This document shows positions 11,901-24,646 of a stretch of 64,000 nucleotides of DNA, piece by piece. The translations under genes and the position numbers were made by a program. The number at the start of each line of letters is the position of its first letter. Position 1 is the stretch's first letter. Origin of the DNA: Anisus vortex (Eukaryota; Mollusca; Gastropoda; Planorbidae); assembly GCA_949126835.1 (NCBI GenBank), contig OX421495.1, positions 25,837,329-25,901,328 on the forward strand, in the 5' to 3' direction. The notes beneath the pieces were generated by a model. It saw only the letters and a program-made list of their open reading frames with translations. It searched no databases and was not told the DNA's origin.

Positions 11901-14900
11901 ATACTCTTCTAAAGCTGTCTGTATTAATGTCATGGCTTCTTCATGTTGTTTAAGAGCTGATAGGAGAAGTGTTAGCAAATGTAGAGAGTGAATAAAGTCA
12001 CTTCTGAATTCTAGAGACTTTTTGGTATACTCAATGGCAATATTTATCTACAAGGAGAAGAAAAAAACTAAATTTCACAAATGAAATATTTAATTTATGC
12101 AGCTTTAAACTTAACAGGGACAATGTCAATTAAATAAAGCTAAATAGTTTGTTTTACTTTTAATATAATTTTTTTTATTTCTTAAAGATGTAGATTTAAC
12201 TGAAAAATAAAAGTTCATTAAACATTGATTGTTGTAATCAAATTTTATCATTCTTTCTTTTATTTGGATTTCTATTAATTTTTTAGAACATTGTTTCTAT
12301 TATTCACCATTTTTCCAAACTCAGCACTTGACTAAAGATGGTAATACTGAAGTACTAAAAGCATATATGTGATGCAACCCCACAAACCGGTACGGATGTC
12401 GGTAAAATTGTTTTTTTAATAAATGCAAAATAATGTGTAAAATGGGTCCTAGGTCATTTTAAAGATTATTATTGATTTGTAATGTTGAATGCCTTAACTT
12501 ATAGCTGTAATTTTTTCAAACTAAAATTCTTTTTGCAAGTTTTATAAAAATGTGTTTTTATGCAGCTTTTGTATAAAATCAAATGAAATATCTTCTAAAG
12601 ATAAAATTGTTTATAAATCAACTAAATATTTTTTTAAATCTTTAAAACTTTTACAGCTTGTGTATTGACTCATTATGAAAGTATTTGCCTAATTTCTTGG
12701 TGATTGGTTAATATTTGTTTATCCTGGTAATATTAATTTTCTGTTATAATGCTAAACTGTTAAAAATCGGTCGTATTTTATTTTTCATTTTTCTCCAAAA
12801 CGACTTTCTTTACCTTTACCTATATAATTTTGAATAACTTTTGAACTAATTAATCGATTTTAGAAATTTTTTCTCCACTGTATAGATGAATGAATTAGCT
12901 TTTATTAAATACATTAAACTAAATATGTCATTTTGCCAACTTCAGTACCATTCCGTGGGGTTGCATCACATATATACTTGGTCAATAATAAAAACCAATT
13001 AAGAACTCTACAAAATAATTTTGTATGGGGTGTGGTGGCCAAGCGGAAGCGCGACTGAAGTCCTGGGTTCGATTCCTGATGAAGGCTAGGATTTGTTTTC
13101 AAATCTGGAGGGTGTCCCTGAGTCTACCCAGCTCTGATGGCTACCTGACCTTACATGGGGTAAAGTGAAGGTGGCTGTGCATTGTGCTGGCAACACAATC
13201 ACCCAGTATGCCGTGGCCACAGAAACTGGTGAACGCTGCTTCACTGGCCCTATGGACCAATTTGGTCTGACTGGTAATTTACTTTACTTTAAGCTTAATT
13301 GTATCAATAAAACATTAACAAGAAAGCTTGGTCAAACAAAGAAATATGCTAATTTTTCTAGGATTTTAATGACATTCAGATATAAACAGTTCTTACATAA
13401 AGAATGCAGTGATTCAGATAAAAACTTTGTATTACCTTTCTAAGATTTGCATATTGTAGAGCTAAATGAAATGCACATAAATAATCAGAAGGATCCAGTT
13501 CTTGGGCCCTGAAACAATTAGTGATTGTCAAGTTATGTTCAAATAACAATAAAATTTGCTATTACAATGCATGAACTGTATGCGCTTAGGTCTATAAGTA
13601 AAGCCAGTCTATGTTTAAATATTAATGTGGGAAGAAATGAGGATTTTAAATACATTATACTCTAACTTTAGAGTTTAATATGAAGGAAATATTGCTTAAA
13701 AAGTAAAGGAACAAATTAGTTTTAGAAAACCCAAATAACATAGAAACATTTATCATTTAATGGATCCTTTTAAATTGCTCAAACAATTACAATAAAACAA
13801 ATGTGTTAATCTCATGTCAAAAATCGGCTTGATATGAGCCTTTAAAAACTGTTAAATTAACTTTGAAAATAATTTTCGGGCATAAATCTTTTATCATTGG
13901 TAACTGGATTACATACGTCTTGAATGCTTCCAAAGCGCTCTGGTTTAAATTCTGCCTTTCTGCATGCAGCCGAGAGTCTTTGGCCACCAGACAGAGTCCT
14001 ATGCCTAGGGCCATGAATGCTCTGGCTGAGAAATGTTTGGGCACTTGGCACTGGATGGCCTTCTGGGACCACTCCACCCCTTGCTGGTTCAGCTGGAGGT
14101 GTTCATAGCACAGCTGGGCTGCCTGTAGGCAGACTGTCACATTCTGGGGTGCCAGGCGGTGGCATTCTGACAAAACTGGAAGGGCTTGAGAATACTGAAA
14201 TATAGCATATTCAGCATGTTGAGACAAGGTGACAGAGCTTACACACCTTACACCTTAATATCAATGCTAATAAAATAATAAAGTTTACAAATTACTTATT
14301 ACAAACATTATCATTAAATTAAAACATTATACTAGACTAAACAATTTAACTTAGTAATTCAATAAAATAAAAAAAAGCTAATATTAAAAAGCTGGGATGC
14401 TTGATTGTAAGTTACAGTTCATTAAATTAGTTAATATTATCAATTTCACAATAAATGGAGAAAGTCCTACCTTTGATGATGATATTAGTGAATTGGCAAA
14501 CTGGTACCAGATGTGGAACTCTTGAAATGAAAACCTCATTGCCTTTTCAAATGACTAAATACACAAAGAAAAAAATCCATAGTATTTTTAAAAATATTCC
14601 TGCTAGTAACTGGCCCATTTTTCTAATTGTTCTAAGGCATAGTTAGATGAAGGTATCAAGTATTTCTTTCAGTCATAGTCACACTTATAGGACACCATCA
14701 TTAAATATAAATAAGTTGTGATGCATTATTCAGTAGCATTGTTTTGAAGACTCCAGTCAATGAACAACTGTTAACTAAACAGGTAGGAATGGAATTGTCA
14801 AATAATTTTTAGAGTCTTTAAACAGCTAGGAATGGAATTATGAAATTATTATTAAAGTAAGTCCCTACCTCCGTCAGTCGACCAAACTGTGCCCTCTTTA

Positions 14901-17900
14901 CAAGAATAAGAGCTAACAAATCATAAATGGCCGTAATATTTTTCAAGGTCATCTCGTGGGTTTCCTCATTTCGCTCTAGAACAGCTTCTCTGGTCGCCTT
15001 TAAATATGACATTAAGCAATAGTTTATATTTAAAAATAAAACTTATGACATTAAACAATAGTTTATATTTAAAAATAAAACTTATGACATTAAACAATAG
15101 TTTATATTTAAAAATAAAACTTATGACATTAAACAATAGTTTATATTTAAAAATAAAACTTATGACATTAAACAATAGTTTACATTTAAAAATAAAACTT
15201 ATGACATTAAACAATAGTTTACATTTAAAAATAAAACTTATGACATTAAACAATAGTTTACATTTAAAAATAAATCTTATGACATTAAACAATAGTTTAC
15301 ATTTAAAAATAAAACTTATGACATTAAACAATAGTTTACATTTAAAAATAAAACTTATGACATTAAACAATAGTTTATATTTAAAAATAAAACTTATGAC
15401 ATTAAACAATAGTTTACATTTTTAAAAAAAATGACATTAAACAATAGTTTACATTTAAAAATAAAACTTATGACATTAAACAATAGTTTACATTTAAAAA
15501 TAAAACTTATGAAATTAAACAATAGTTTACATTTAAAAATAAAACTTATGACATTAAAAAAAAGTTTACATTTAAAAATCAAACAAACACAAAGCCAATA
15601 CACTAACATTAAAAAGATATTTTTTCATTAAGTTGTTCAACAGCTAATAAATGAGCCTACCACAGCCTCCGCAATCAACAACAGCAACAAGACTTCTTCA
15701 TCAAGAGTTTTAGGCACAAACAATCTGACAATAGAAAATACATTAACTAAGTGACTGGCTACCAGCAATTTGATGTTGCTTTCATCACATTAAAAAAAGA
15801 ACAAAAAAAGTCACACTTACTTGTCAGGACAGTACATCATCGGCTTAGGAGCTTTGTTGTTCAGACCTTTTGCATTTAGATCAATGGACTTGTAAGAGGA
15901 ACTGCTGGCTGAACGTAAAAGTAACTGAGCAAGTTCTAAGGCCAGCGTCTGGAAGAAAAAGACAAAGACTTGTTTAAAAAAAAAATAATAATTAACAGAA
16001 ACAAACTTTTCCATAACAAATGAACATTTTTTTGGTTAGCGTTGAGCTTGAGATGAGGTAATTAACTAATTTAAAACACAAGTTACAGGGTTTGAAGATT
16101 TTGTGGATAAACGTGAGAGGACTAAAAAGTTTTATAAATACACAACAGCTTATATTTGTATAAATACACAACAGCTTATAAACAGTTTCATACCAATACA
16201 TAAATTTTTTTATTTTTTTTTACCTTTCTAATATCATGGGCGAACCTTGATTCTACAGCTCGCAGCATTTCTCTGTATCGATTTATGCATTTTACTTTAT
16301 CTCTGTTAAAGTAAATGTTAAGAGGTTACAAAATCCATACAGAAGACAAAAACAATAAAAATTTAAAACAAGGAAAGATTTTAAGATACTAATGCAAGAT
16401 ACTAATAATTGTTATTTTTTAATACTTTGATATACATAGAAATACAAAGTGAAATAAAGTATCCTATTCAGACTTTATTGGTGAGTGGGGATAGTGAAGG
16501 AGTGTTCAACAGTTTCCGTGGCCTTGACATCCAAAGGGTATTGTGTGGCCATCACAAAGCTCATTATCATATACTCTCTCTCCCACTAATGTCAGGTACT
16601 CATCAAACTAGAACTCCCATTGTACTGGATGGAATTATTCAGCCCCTGGAGATCTGTATATAAACTTTACATTTACGTGTAGCGCATAGAGATCAATGAA
16701 GGGTGGGTGCCCAGACTCAACCCATCTAAAACTGGCAAGTCAGTGGTGGCAATGCTGCAATGATATGCTTCTACACCCGCACTGTTAACCAGCGTAATAG
16801 AAAATGAAAAGGTGCTCTCACCCTCTCATTAAATACATCACCGGCACTTGCTTGATGGCCATCTCTATGAGAGACGTAATGATAAAGTTGTTCAGCTCAG
16901 GACTCTGGGCCACAGACTGCGGTGTGGTGGGTCTCCTGTCCCTCTGTTGCAGGCAGAGAAATGCCAGGTCACCTGCAATCTCATAGCACGTGATGATCTC
17001 CTCTTCCCTCTCTGCTAGTTTATACTTTGATTTCAGGCTTGACTTTGTCTTATCTAAACATTTGCCTGAAATCAATTACAGAACTTAAGAAAAGGAATGA
17101 ACTGAAACGTAATGGTAGATTTATAAGCTAGTAAATGCTTATGTTTATATATAACTTAAGTCTTCCTATTACAACTTTATTACATCTTTTCAGGGAAGAT
17201 ATGTTTAATTAGCTAGGTTTTCTATTGAAGAGGCAGAGCAGTGCTCACAAGTTTCTAAGGCTATGGCATATATTGGTACTATATGCCTATTATATTCCCC
17301 CCTCCAACTAATGGATGTCATAGGCTCCTGGCATATAAAAAATATTGAAATGTAATATTGCAGGACTAACTGGCCTTTTATGGTTGGTTTGGCACTGTTT
17401 TCAACTGCTCACTTCATAGTTATTGTGATTGTGTATTATGAAATAATGTTCCACAACCCTGCCAACTAAATGAAATTCAAAATAAACTTAATAAAGATAC
17501 CACCCATTTAAATTTTTAAAATTTTAACGAGTTTTTAATTTCTTTTCAAAACTAAGGATGTCCCTTGAAATGCAGACAAGTAAAGGCTAACATGTGAAAC
17601 AATAGTACCTCCAATAAAATATTTAGTTTTAAACACAACATGGCTAATACTCTTCAGTTTAAGGTCAAGCTAGTGGAAGTTTCCAACCTTGCCCGGTAAC
17701 AACCAATATTGATAAAGTTTTGCACCCCGCGTTGTCTGTGAAGTCACGCTGGTGATAATTTTTTTCGCCCGCTCATATCAGTTCTTGTCTGTGCATTGTA
17801 GTAACTGGATCGTTTGTTTATTTGCTTTAAAAAATTCATTACTTATCTACTATTGGACACAGTCTAATCATTTAGTCTCCAATATGTCTTTCTTGTTAAA

Positions 17901-20900
17901 TTTCAAGTATCATTTTTGTAAAGCCTGCTTTGATTTAAAATCCATATACATATTGTTCACAACAAATCACTTTATTATTTCTTGTGGATTGAAAGTAGAG
18001 AGAGTGCAGTTTGATTATTTAATAAAAATTGCAATTAGAAACTTCACCTGATAACCAAAAAAGTAATTAATTTTATGAATCGTTAAAGATGACGTGGATT
18101 GAATCAGCAGACTAAAATCCATGGTAAAATCTATAAATAATTATTCACTTAATCTACTGCTATCTTTGGAAGCACAACATAGAAAATTGCCACCATATTG
18201 AATTATAATGAGCGTCATGATTGGCATAAGTAACAGTACTGTAACAATTGTCAATTGATAACATTAATTTTAAATGTTAATTTTTTTTCTTTATATAAAT
18301 TTAAAAGTAAATATCTTTTAATGTTTCATATGATTAAATGTGAATGTTGTCAATATTGCTTATATATTGCTAAAGATGAATATAAACACACATTTTTCCA
18401 AGGCTTGAATTAAACTAAACAATTAGACGTTACTTAAATGAGATTTTTCAAATCAAACTAAAAAAACAAACACTAACAAATATATATAGAAAAAACACAG
18501 TTTTATAGAAAACCAACACTAACCAACTGCTTTATTAAAATTTGAGGCCTATATCAGCTATAAAATTAAATGCATCTTATTCATATAAAATATTAATTGA
18601 ATCTTATGTTATTTGACAAACATATAACTTTTCTATTTAGATTACAACAAAGGAGAAGAAAACTAATTTCTCAGCTGTTACCTTTTATAGCATAGCACTC
18701 TGCTACCATGTACAACAATCTGGTATTTTTATAAGCATTTCCTTCACTCTCACGTAAAGCTATTGATATCAAATCAATTTTCTCCAATGTGTCTAAGCAA
18801 ACTTGATAGAAGCCTTCGCAAAACTTAAGTTTGGCCAAGAGCAGAAGGGCTTGTTCCTTAAACTGTTAAATATTTACATTCAACATAATTATGAGAAGCC
18901 TTAATAAGTTAATTTAATGTTCTAATCTTAAGTAGTAAAAAATGTATATGAGATATTATTGAATTAGTAAAGATTAAGAAGGTTTGTAAATAAACAAAAA
19001 TTAACCTATCTTTACACATATATAAACTATTTGTATCTGTGTTTAGAAATGATAATTTTTGAATGAGCTGGGAATTTCCAACTTTATGTGTAAAAAAAAT
19101 ATCTAAGTAAAAAAAACAACACAATTTCATCGTGATGGATACGAGAACAGAACTCTTTCAGGCTGTTAGAGAACATTACAAAAAACTATTATTCCCATTA
19201 TTACTTCAATGGGCTACATCTCAGATATGTAGGGAAATCCTGGCTGTAATTTGCTATCCGGGTGTTAGCGAGAGGAACTTGTAAATGCAAACAATTGACT
19301 CTGGTAGAGTGAAGTCAAAACTAATGAGGCCAAAACAAAGCAGCCTTGACGGACATTGAGGGAGAGTTGTCTGTTTAACTGACCAGGACACTCACACTAA
19401 TGCACTTTCAGACATTCATAATTGACTTACCTGTGAATTACCTTCAGCTAGTTTGACCAATGCATCATCTGCTTCGGCTAAAGCTTGTCGGGCGGTTAAA
19501 GCATTGGCTTCATTTGTTGGGTCATGAGCTTCAATGAACTCTTCTAAAGCCAATTCACTCTGTAATAGGTTTACTACTGAGGCTAAGGGGAGAGAGTAAA
19601 ATTGTAGACAGCTAGGAGAGAAGAACCAAGACCCTTGTCTAATATGTAGAGTCAATGGCAAGTTAAAAATATCATTAAAATGCAAACCAAACACAAGACA
19701 TTTTCTTTTACCCCTCAGCATTTAACAATATGAGGGAGTAAGTGCCTTAAGGGTTGGGGAGCCAGTAGAAACCTATTTTGTTATTTGTACACACATCATG
19801 ATCATTTTTAGTATAAAGATAGTACAAACAGGCCCGAGTAAGTATACGGCAAAAAAAATATTTTCTGATGGTTGCGATGGAAATGGCGGTCATTTTGGAT
19901 TTTTTAGTTAACGATTTACCACGCAAAAAAAAATGTATTAACTTGATTATTTATCAAGATAATGTATTGCAACTTGGCAGAAATATTTATAAGCTATATC
20001 TTTATAAAATTTGCTGATGAATTTTGGTTAAATTGATAAATAACATTTCTATGAATTTTTTTGTAGGACATAGGAAAAAAAATAATTTAATAGCTAAAAA
20101 TTGAAATTAAAATTTAATTTAAGGAAAACTATAACTCGTATCAAAAATTCATCAGGTATATTTGATTATTTACATGTCATAAATGTATGTACAAAATTTC
20201 ATAAAGATTTGTTCATAAATAAGGAAGTTAATACAAAAAGAAGAAGAAAAAGTAGTATTTTGAGAAAAAACTCAAAAACTGACAATTCTAGAAAAAAAAT
20301 AATTTGGGGAGTTGAATTGAAAAAATTAAATTTTCTCATCTACTTCTTATTGATTTGTTGTAAGATTTTTCCCCCACAAAGACAAGATGTTAACCTTTAA
20401 TTTCATGTATATTAATATATAATTTAACTCATTTTTTATATTACTGTAGTGTAAATATGTTTAAAAAAAAAAAAAAATTCCAATGTATACCCATTTCAAA
20501 AGCAATTTTTGCATTAAAATAATGTTACTAAAATTTTCGAACTAAATGTTTTAGATCCAGGAATAGTAAAAGTATACAACTTAGGCAAAAGCTTACAAAT
20601 TGAATATTCTGACATTAAGATCAATTTCACTGCCGTCGCTACCCTTAATAAGTCCTTAAATTTACACAAACTTAAAGGTCTTCTTGACAACTATTTAAGG
20701 TTCTATAATCACAGCCAATGACCTTCCCAAATATATAATAGTTTGACGAAAGCCTCATTTCATTATTGAGTAATACTGGGATTCATTTGGGTTTATCTTC
20801 AGCTAGATAAAATTTACTATAGCCAACTCTTCCAGTTTAAGAATGTAAGCTGTTTTCATCTGTTAATGCTGTTCAAACTTCAAACCTTTGTCAATGTTGA

Positions 20901-23599
20901 CATGATCTTAAGATTAACTGGGATTTATGTCAACATTGTTTCACTTTCAGACTTACAATGTCAGTTAATTAACTGGGATTTATGTCAACATTGTTTCACT
21001 TTCAGACTTCACAATGTCAGTAAATTAACTGGGATTTATGTCAACATTGTTTCACTTTCAGACTTTACAATATCAGTAAATTAACTGGGATTTATGTCAA
21101 CATTGTTTCACTTTCAGACTTCACAATGTCAGTAAATTAACTGGGATTTATGTCAACATTGTTTCACTTTCAGACTTCACAATGTGAGTAAATTAACTGG
21201 CTTTTATGTCAACATTGTTTCACTTTCTGACTTCACAATGTCAGTAAATTCTGTAAGGCAATTTTTTTAATGCAAATATGCAAAACTTCATTCCATAAAA
21301 TTAAAGTTATATAGAGCGCAACTGTTGAAGGCTGATTTATATGGAAATTGAAGAGATAGTCAAAGGGGTATAACTTAGAGAATATTGAGGTATCAAGGAA
21401 GATAGGCAGGAGTTTTAAGACCAACAATTATTACTAGAACATTCTATTTACATTATGAACTGAGCTCACTGAACTCGAGGTAACATGAACACAGGGGGTG
21501 AAATGGTCAGGGGATCTTGGCTGTAAAAGTCAGTGAGAGCCAAGATATAGGAGTAGAAGGTTGTATGAGAAAGGAGCCTATATTTTATAATACTATACTA
21601 GTGACATGAACTTGGTTTTTTGGGGATTTCACATGTATCTTGGATGTACTGGACATTTTTGTATCTATTCTTTAAAATGTGATTAGTAATAAAATATATG
21701 TGTATTGCTGCAAGAATCGACTTATTGATTATTGTTGTGTAGAACTGTTAAGAAATAATGAAGATGCAAGAGGAAAGAGGTAACTCAATAATACCAGTCA
21801 GTCTTAGCAACAGACTACGACCATAGGTATTAACAGCAACTAAGATTAGTTTTTACACAAGATAGGATGTAGGGCTCATCTCAACATCAACGAAATTAAT
21901 AGTTTTGTTGCTTTGAACAATTGAATATTTTTCAGTTTTTTTTTAGATGAACTGGAAAGTTGTATTTATTAAATGCAATGTTTTGATTCTCCTATTCAAA
22001 GACCTTCTTAACCATAAATACAACTCCAAATTTTCAACAAAAATACTCCCCTGAGGCCCATTTCCAGAGAACGGGTCACATATTTACTAATTACTAATAC
22101 ACTGTGATAGAAGACAAACAAAAAATAAAGAATTGCATAATTAAGCATAGGCATAGCATATTGCATTACTTTACTTGTATTAACTCTTTAAAAAAATAAA
22201 AACACAAAGTTATTTGATTCAAAAATAATAATAAAAAACAAAAAAGTGAAAATTCATTAATAAATAATAATTTTAAAAAAATTTCTCAAAAATAAATTTT
22301 ATTTTGATTTATTCTAATGTATGCATATTGAACTTGAAGAAAAATATAACTTTTTTTTTAATGATCCTTTAAGCTAGGGCTAGGGATGTTGTCACTGTCA
22401 TTATCAGACAAATCTGTCTAGTTTTATGTCAAAGGTATGTTTTAATTTAATGGTTTCTTAAGCTTGATACAATTTTATAAATATTCAGTAATTTCATTTT
22501 TTAATTAAATGTAAAATGTATTCATATTAGTATCCGAACAATCTATTTTAAATAAACTGATCTCATAAGCCTTTTTTGTCCACAGGTATCCCCAATGCCA
22601 TCTTTCTTATGAAATGGAGGTGGTCACATGACATGGCTTTGTGGCTTTGTTACAGCAGTCACAAGTATTGGTCACCGGACAAATATCTCGTGCACTATTA
22701 ATCCGGTCGCCAGATGCGTAGACACTTTGTAGGCCTATTATAAAAGTCATATAATAGGCCTATGATATAAGACGATATATTTATACTATTCAATTGGGCT
22801 AATTGGGCCTTTAATATAATGTAGCCTCTTAGGGCCTAGTTATAATTATAAAGTTATTAAAATTAGTAGGCCTAGACTCTAGACCTAATAAAAATATCCT
22901 AATAATTTTGATAGTGTTTAATTTATAACATATGCCTAGTGATGCCTAGCTAACTCACTTCACTGAAAATAAATATTGAAATATAGGCTAATATAAAAGG
23001 CGTAGGCGCCGCGTAGGCCTATAAAATATATTCATAGGCCTACTATTATACGTAATAATTATTATTAATTAATAACTTGAGGACATGACTTGTCTAACAA
23101 GTAAAATTAAGTATAGTCTAGCCCTTATTATTATTGCAACTAAAACTTAAACTTTGACTTAAAGTTAGCATATATTTTTGTCCTAAGAGACGTTAGCTGT
23201 TAACTGTTAGCTTCAACTTCAATCCAAGTCATCACAAGACAAGACTAGACTCAAACTGTCCTAGGCCTAAACAGTGCCTAAACTCAACTAAACTGAACAG
23301 AACTGGAGAGTCAAAACTTAAGTTAAAGTTATAAGTTATAACTATTATATTATAAGTTACTTAAACATCAGAATTGAATTATATATATATAATATTGTCA
23401 ATATTGATGAATATGTTAGGCCAGGCTAATTATTGAAAAATTAAAATAGTCTAAGAAGACTAAGACCTAAGCCAATACCAATATCTGTAGATTTCAACGC
23501 CCCTTGCTTGGCCAACTCGACGGCTTTTTTCCAATTGCATTCTACGCGACATTTATCTATTTCGGATTCAAGGCGATATGTTTTCGTTTTGGAGGCCAT
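8979..23599 (-). CDS. TTC7: Tetratricopeptide repeat protein 7 (TTC7), complete, 19 exons, 828 aa
   Basis: Exons, 5' to 3': 23599-23479, 19582-19431, 18862-18682, 17065-16822, 16302-16224, 15948-15821, 15724-15661, 14997-14869, 14554-14471, 14194-13917, 13508-13436, 12047-11887, 11619-11500, 11301-11201, 11094-10951, 10348-10251, 9690-9586, 9408-9317, 9111-8979. All have AG/GT borders and joining phases; they sum to 2,487 nt. The start MASKTKTYRLESEIDKCR and the end SLEATCPVAPFNVIQRVMT align with recalled vertebrate TTC7A/B (about 843 aa). Other anchors are ITCYEIAGDLAFLCLQ, FSFQEFHIWYQFANSL, AASRMEKALSDLASS and GDNRLAEKVLRDAV. TPR helices fill the C-terminal half. In other animals TTC7 binds EFR3, FAM126 and PI4KA to hold the PI4P-making kinase at the plasma membrane. 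The A/B split is vertebrate-specific, so no paralogue letter is given. The longest intron is intron 1 (3.9 kb). A Met lies 13 codons upstream in frame, but the chosen Met matches the family start. Confidence 0.93.
9203..9245 (+). repeat. SINE 3'-end fragment
   Basis: The segment reading CCTATGGATCAGTTCGGTCC and ending GGGTACTTTACTT matches the 3' end of the SINE at 13026-13290 (CCTATGGACCAATTTGGTC...). Only the tail is present, in TTC7 intron 18. Confidence 0.5.
10796..10994 (-). repeat. four 50-bp tandem copies of the TTC7 exon-15 end and its 5' splice site
   Basis: The 50-bp unit runs from GACCTAAATTCAGCC to TCTCTGTACT on the plus strand. It occurs almost without change four times. On the minus strand each copy contains coding sequence for RSWFIQAQIWLNLG followed by the donor TTTAG|GTCAGT. 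The possible exon ends are therefore 10951, 10901, 10851 and 10801. The first (10951) keeps the frame into the next exon (G+CT, then ELYLNL). Reading past it hits a stop in the second copy, because 50 is not a multiple of three. Confidence 0.9.
13026..13290 (+). mobile_element. tRNA-derived SINE
   Basis: The head GGGGTGTGGTGGCCAAGCGG resembles a class-II tRNA with an A box (TGGCCAAGCGG). About 25 bp later comes a canonical B box, GGTTCGATTCC. A unique body follows (CAGCTCTGATGGCTACCTGA and onward) and the copy ends TTTGGTCTGACTGG...TTTACTTTA. Related copies occur at 49637-49911 (reverse), 16470-16625 (reverse, degraded) and 9203-9245 (tail only), so this is a dispersed family. It lies in TTC7 intron 11. 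Confidence 0.8.
15004..15582. repeat. 39-bp minisatellite, about 15 copies, TTC7 intron 7
   Basis: The unit is roughly AAACAATAGTTTACATTTAA followed by AAATAAAACTTATGACATT. Copies differ by T/C at one site and a few slips near 15420 and 15565. The array begins within about ten bases of the 3' splice site of TTC7 exon 8 (exon starts 14997). Open frames on both strands here are products of the period being a multiple of three, not genes. Confidence 0.9.
16470..16625 (-). mobile_element. degraded SINE copy, reverse orientation
   Basis: Segments such as GTTCAACAGTTTCCGTGGCC and CCACTAATGTCAGGTACTCA match the SINE body at 49637-49911 in the same orientation. The tRNA-like head is missing or too diverged to see. 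It lies in TTC7 intron 4. Confidence 0.5.
20912..21246. repeat. 56-bp minisatellite, about 6 copies, TTC7 intron 1
   Basis: The unit begins TTAACTGGGATTTATGTCAA, continues through TTGTTTCACTTTCAGACTTC and ends ACAATGTCAGTAAA. Copies are nearly identical, with a few substitutions in the last one. No coding role is seen. Confidence 0.9.
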
Positions 23600-23981
23600 G
23601 ACTGCGACAACAGACCAGTTTACTGACAGAGCTGACAATGGGATTTTTCACACTGATCTATATTTTCACTATATTTATTATTTTTTTTGAGTCCCCAGAC
23701 GATGGTCCCAAAATAAACACAGACACCCAAGAAATAACGAACCAAAACATATTGAAGATAAAATTTATTTTTATTGATCCAGAATGAAAAGGTGTCTTGA
23801 TTTCATTGATGTCAATTAAAACAAGAAAAACATTCCACACACAAGCACAACAACCAAAACAGATACAATGTTACACACTCGCACATGTGCACACACACAC
23901 CCTAGCCCTAGTCATCTTTAAGTCTGCAAAACACAAACATCTGGCCCTTGATTAGCCATGGCAGCCTATCATGGCCTAAGG
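23600..23981. other. TTC7 5' flank
   Basis: Immediately upstream of the TTC7 start on the minus strand. It holds no recognisable TATA box. The sequence turns AT-rich after about 23640, then has a CA-rich run near 23886-23900. No other gene is visible. Confidence 0.35.
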
Positions 23982-24185
23982 CAGGCGACGGCAACCTACG
24001 GCACGCGTATCAGTCTTGGCAAGTCGAGCCATTTTCAATGGCACGCGCAAGACTCCGAAAAATAAAATTAAGAGTATCTTCTACAATAAAAGAATGGGTT
24101 AACAATTAGGGCTGTTAACACGCTGAATGAATTAGAAATCATACTTTGGCATACCATGCCATTATCAAAAGGTTGCCGACAACTG
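23982..24185. mobile_element. hAT-type MITE with 8-bp target duplication
   Basis: The left end CAGGCGACGGCAACCTA and the right end GGTTGCCGACAACTG are inverted termini of the CAGGGGTCGGCAACC type used by many hAT elements. The flanks are GCCTAAGG (23974-23981) and GCCTATGG (24186-24193), an 8-bp target-site duplication with one mismatch. At 204 bp it has no coding capacity. A larger relative lies at 52265-53587. Confidence 0.75.
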
Positions 24186-24470
24186 GCCTATGGGCCATGG
24201 CATATGCTTTACAGTCAAGGAACAGCGTAGGCCTATGTACAGTCTCACAGAGTATAAGAAACAAACGAGTTCTTGTACCGTTCAGTTCGTGCTCTAATTG
24301 ACAGAAGTCGGCCACTATAGCCTACATGTCAATTTGACAAAGTATGTTGTGAAGTCCTGACTAGATGCATTTAGCCGATTAGGCTACATAATATGTAATC
24401 AGAGCCTTTACAAGCATATTTTATCTTATTTTATACATTACAGACGCTCCTTCTATAAAGAAGATTACTG

Positions 24471-24646
24471 CGTCCTACGCTCATCCGTGGTCCGAGTCTA
24501 GTCTTGCATTTTTATTAATGTTTTAAATGATGTTAATTTAATTAAGTTACTGGATTTCCTGTTTTGTTCAGGCAACCCACTCCATGCCCGAATACCACTC
24601 GGGAAGAAAGAGTACTTAAAATTATATGCATTTGTTCTCGCATAAG
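24471..24646. repeat. left copy of a 170-bp direct repeat bracketing the retroelement nest
   Basis: It starts CGTCCTACGCTCATCCGTGG and ends TTTGTTCTCGCATAAG. A second copy in the same orientation at 30112-30280 shares most bases, with small indels near the middle and end. Internal landmarks are TTGTTCAGGCAACCCA and CCACTCGGGAAGAAAGAG. The family is not recognised. Confidence 0.75.

Noticed and set aside
15006..15631. Open frames on both strands with repeated MTLNNSLHLKIKL or FNVISFIFKCKLL
   Set aside because: Products of the 39-bp minisatellite in a TTC7 intron.
16676..16795. Possible tRNA gene near the degraded SINE
   Set aside because: No complete A and B boxes with a foldable cloverleaf; it is better explained as decayed SINE or unique sequence.
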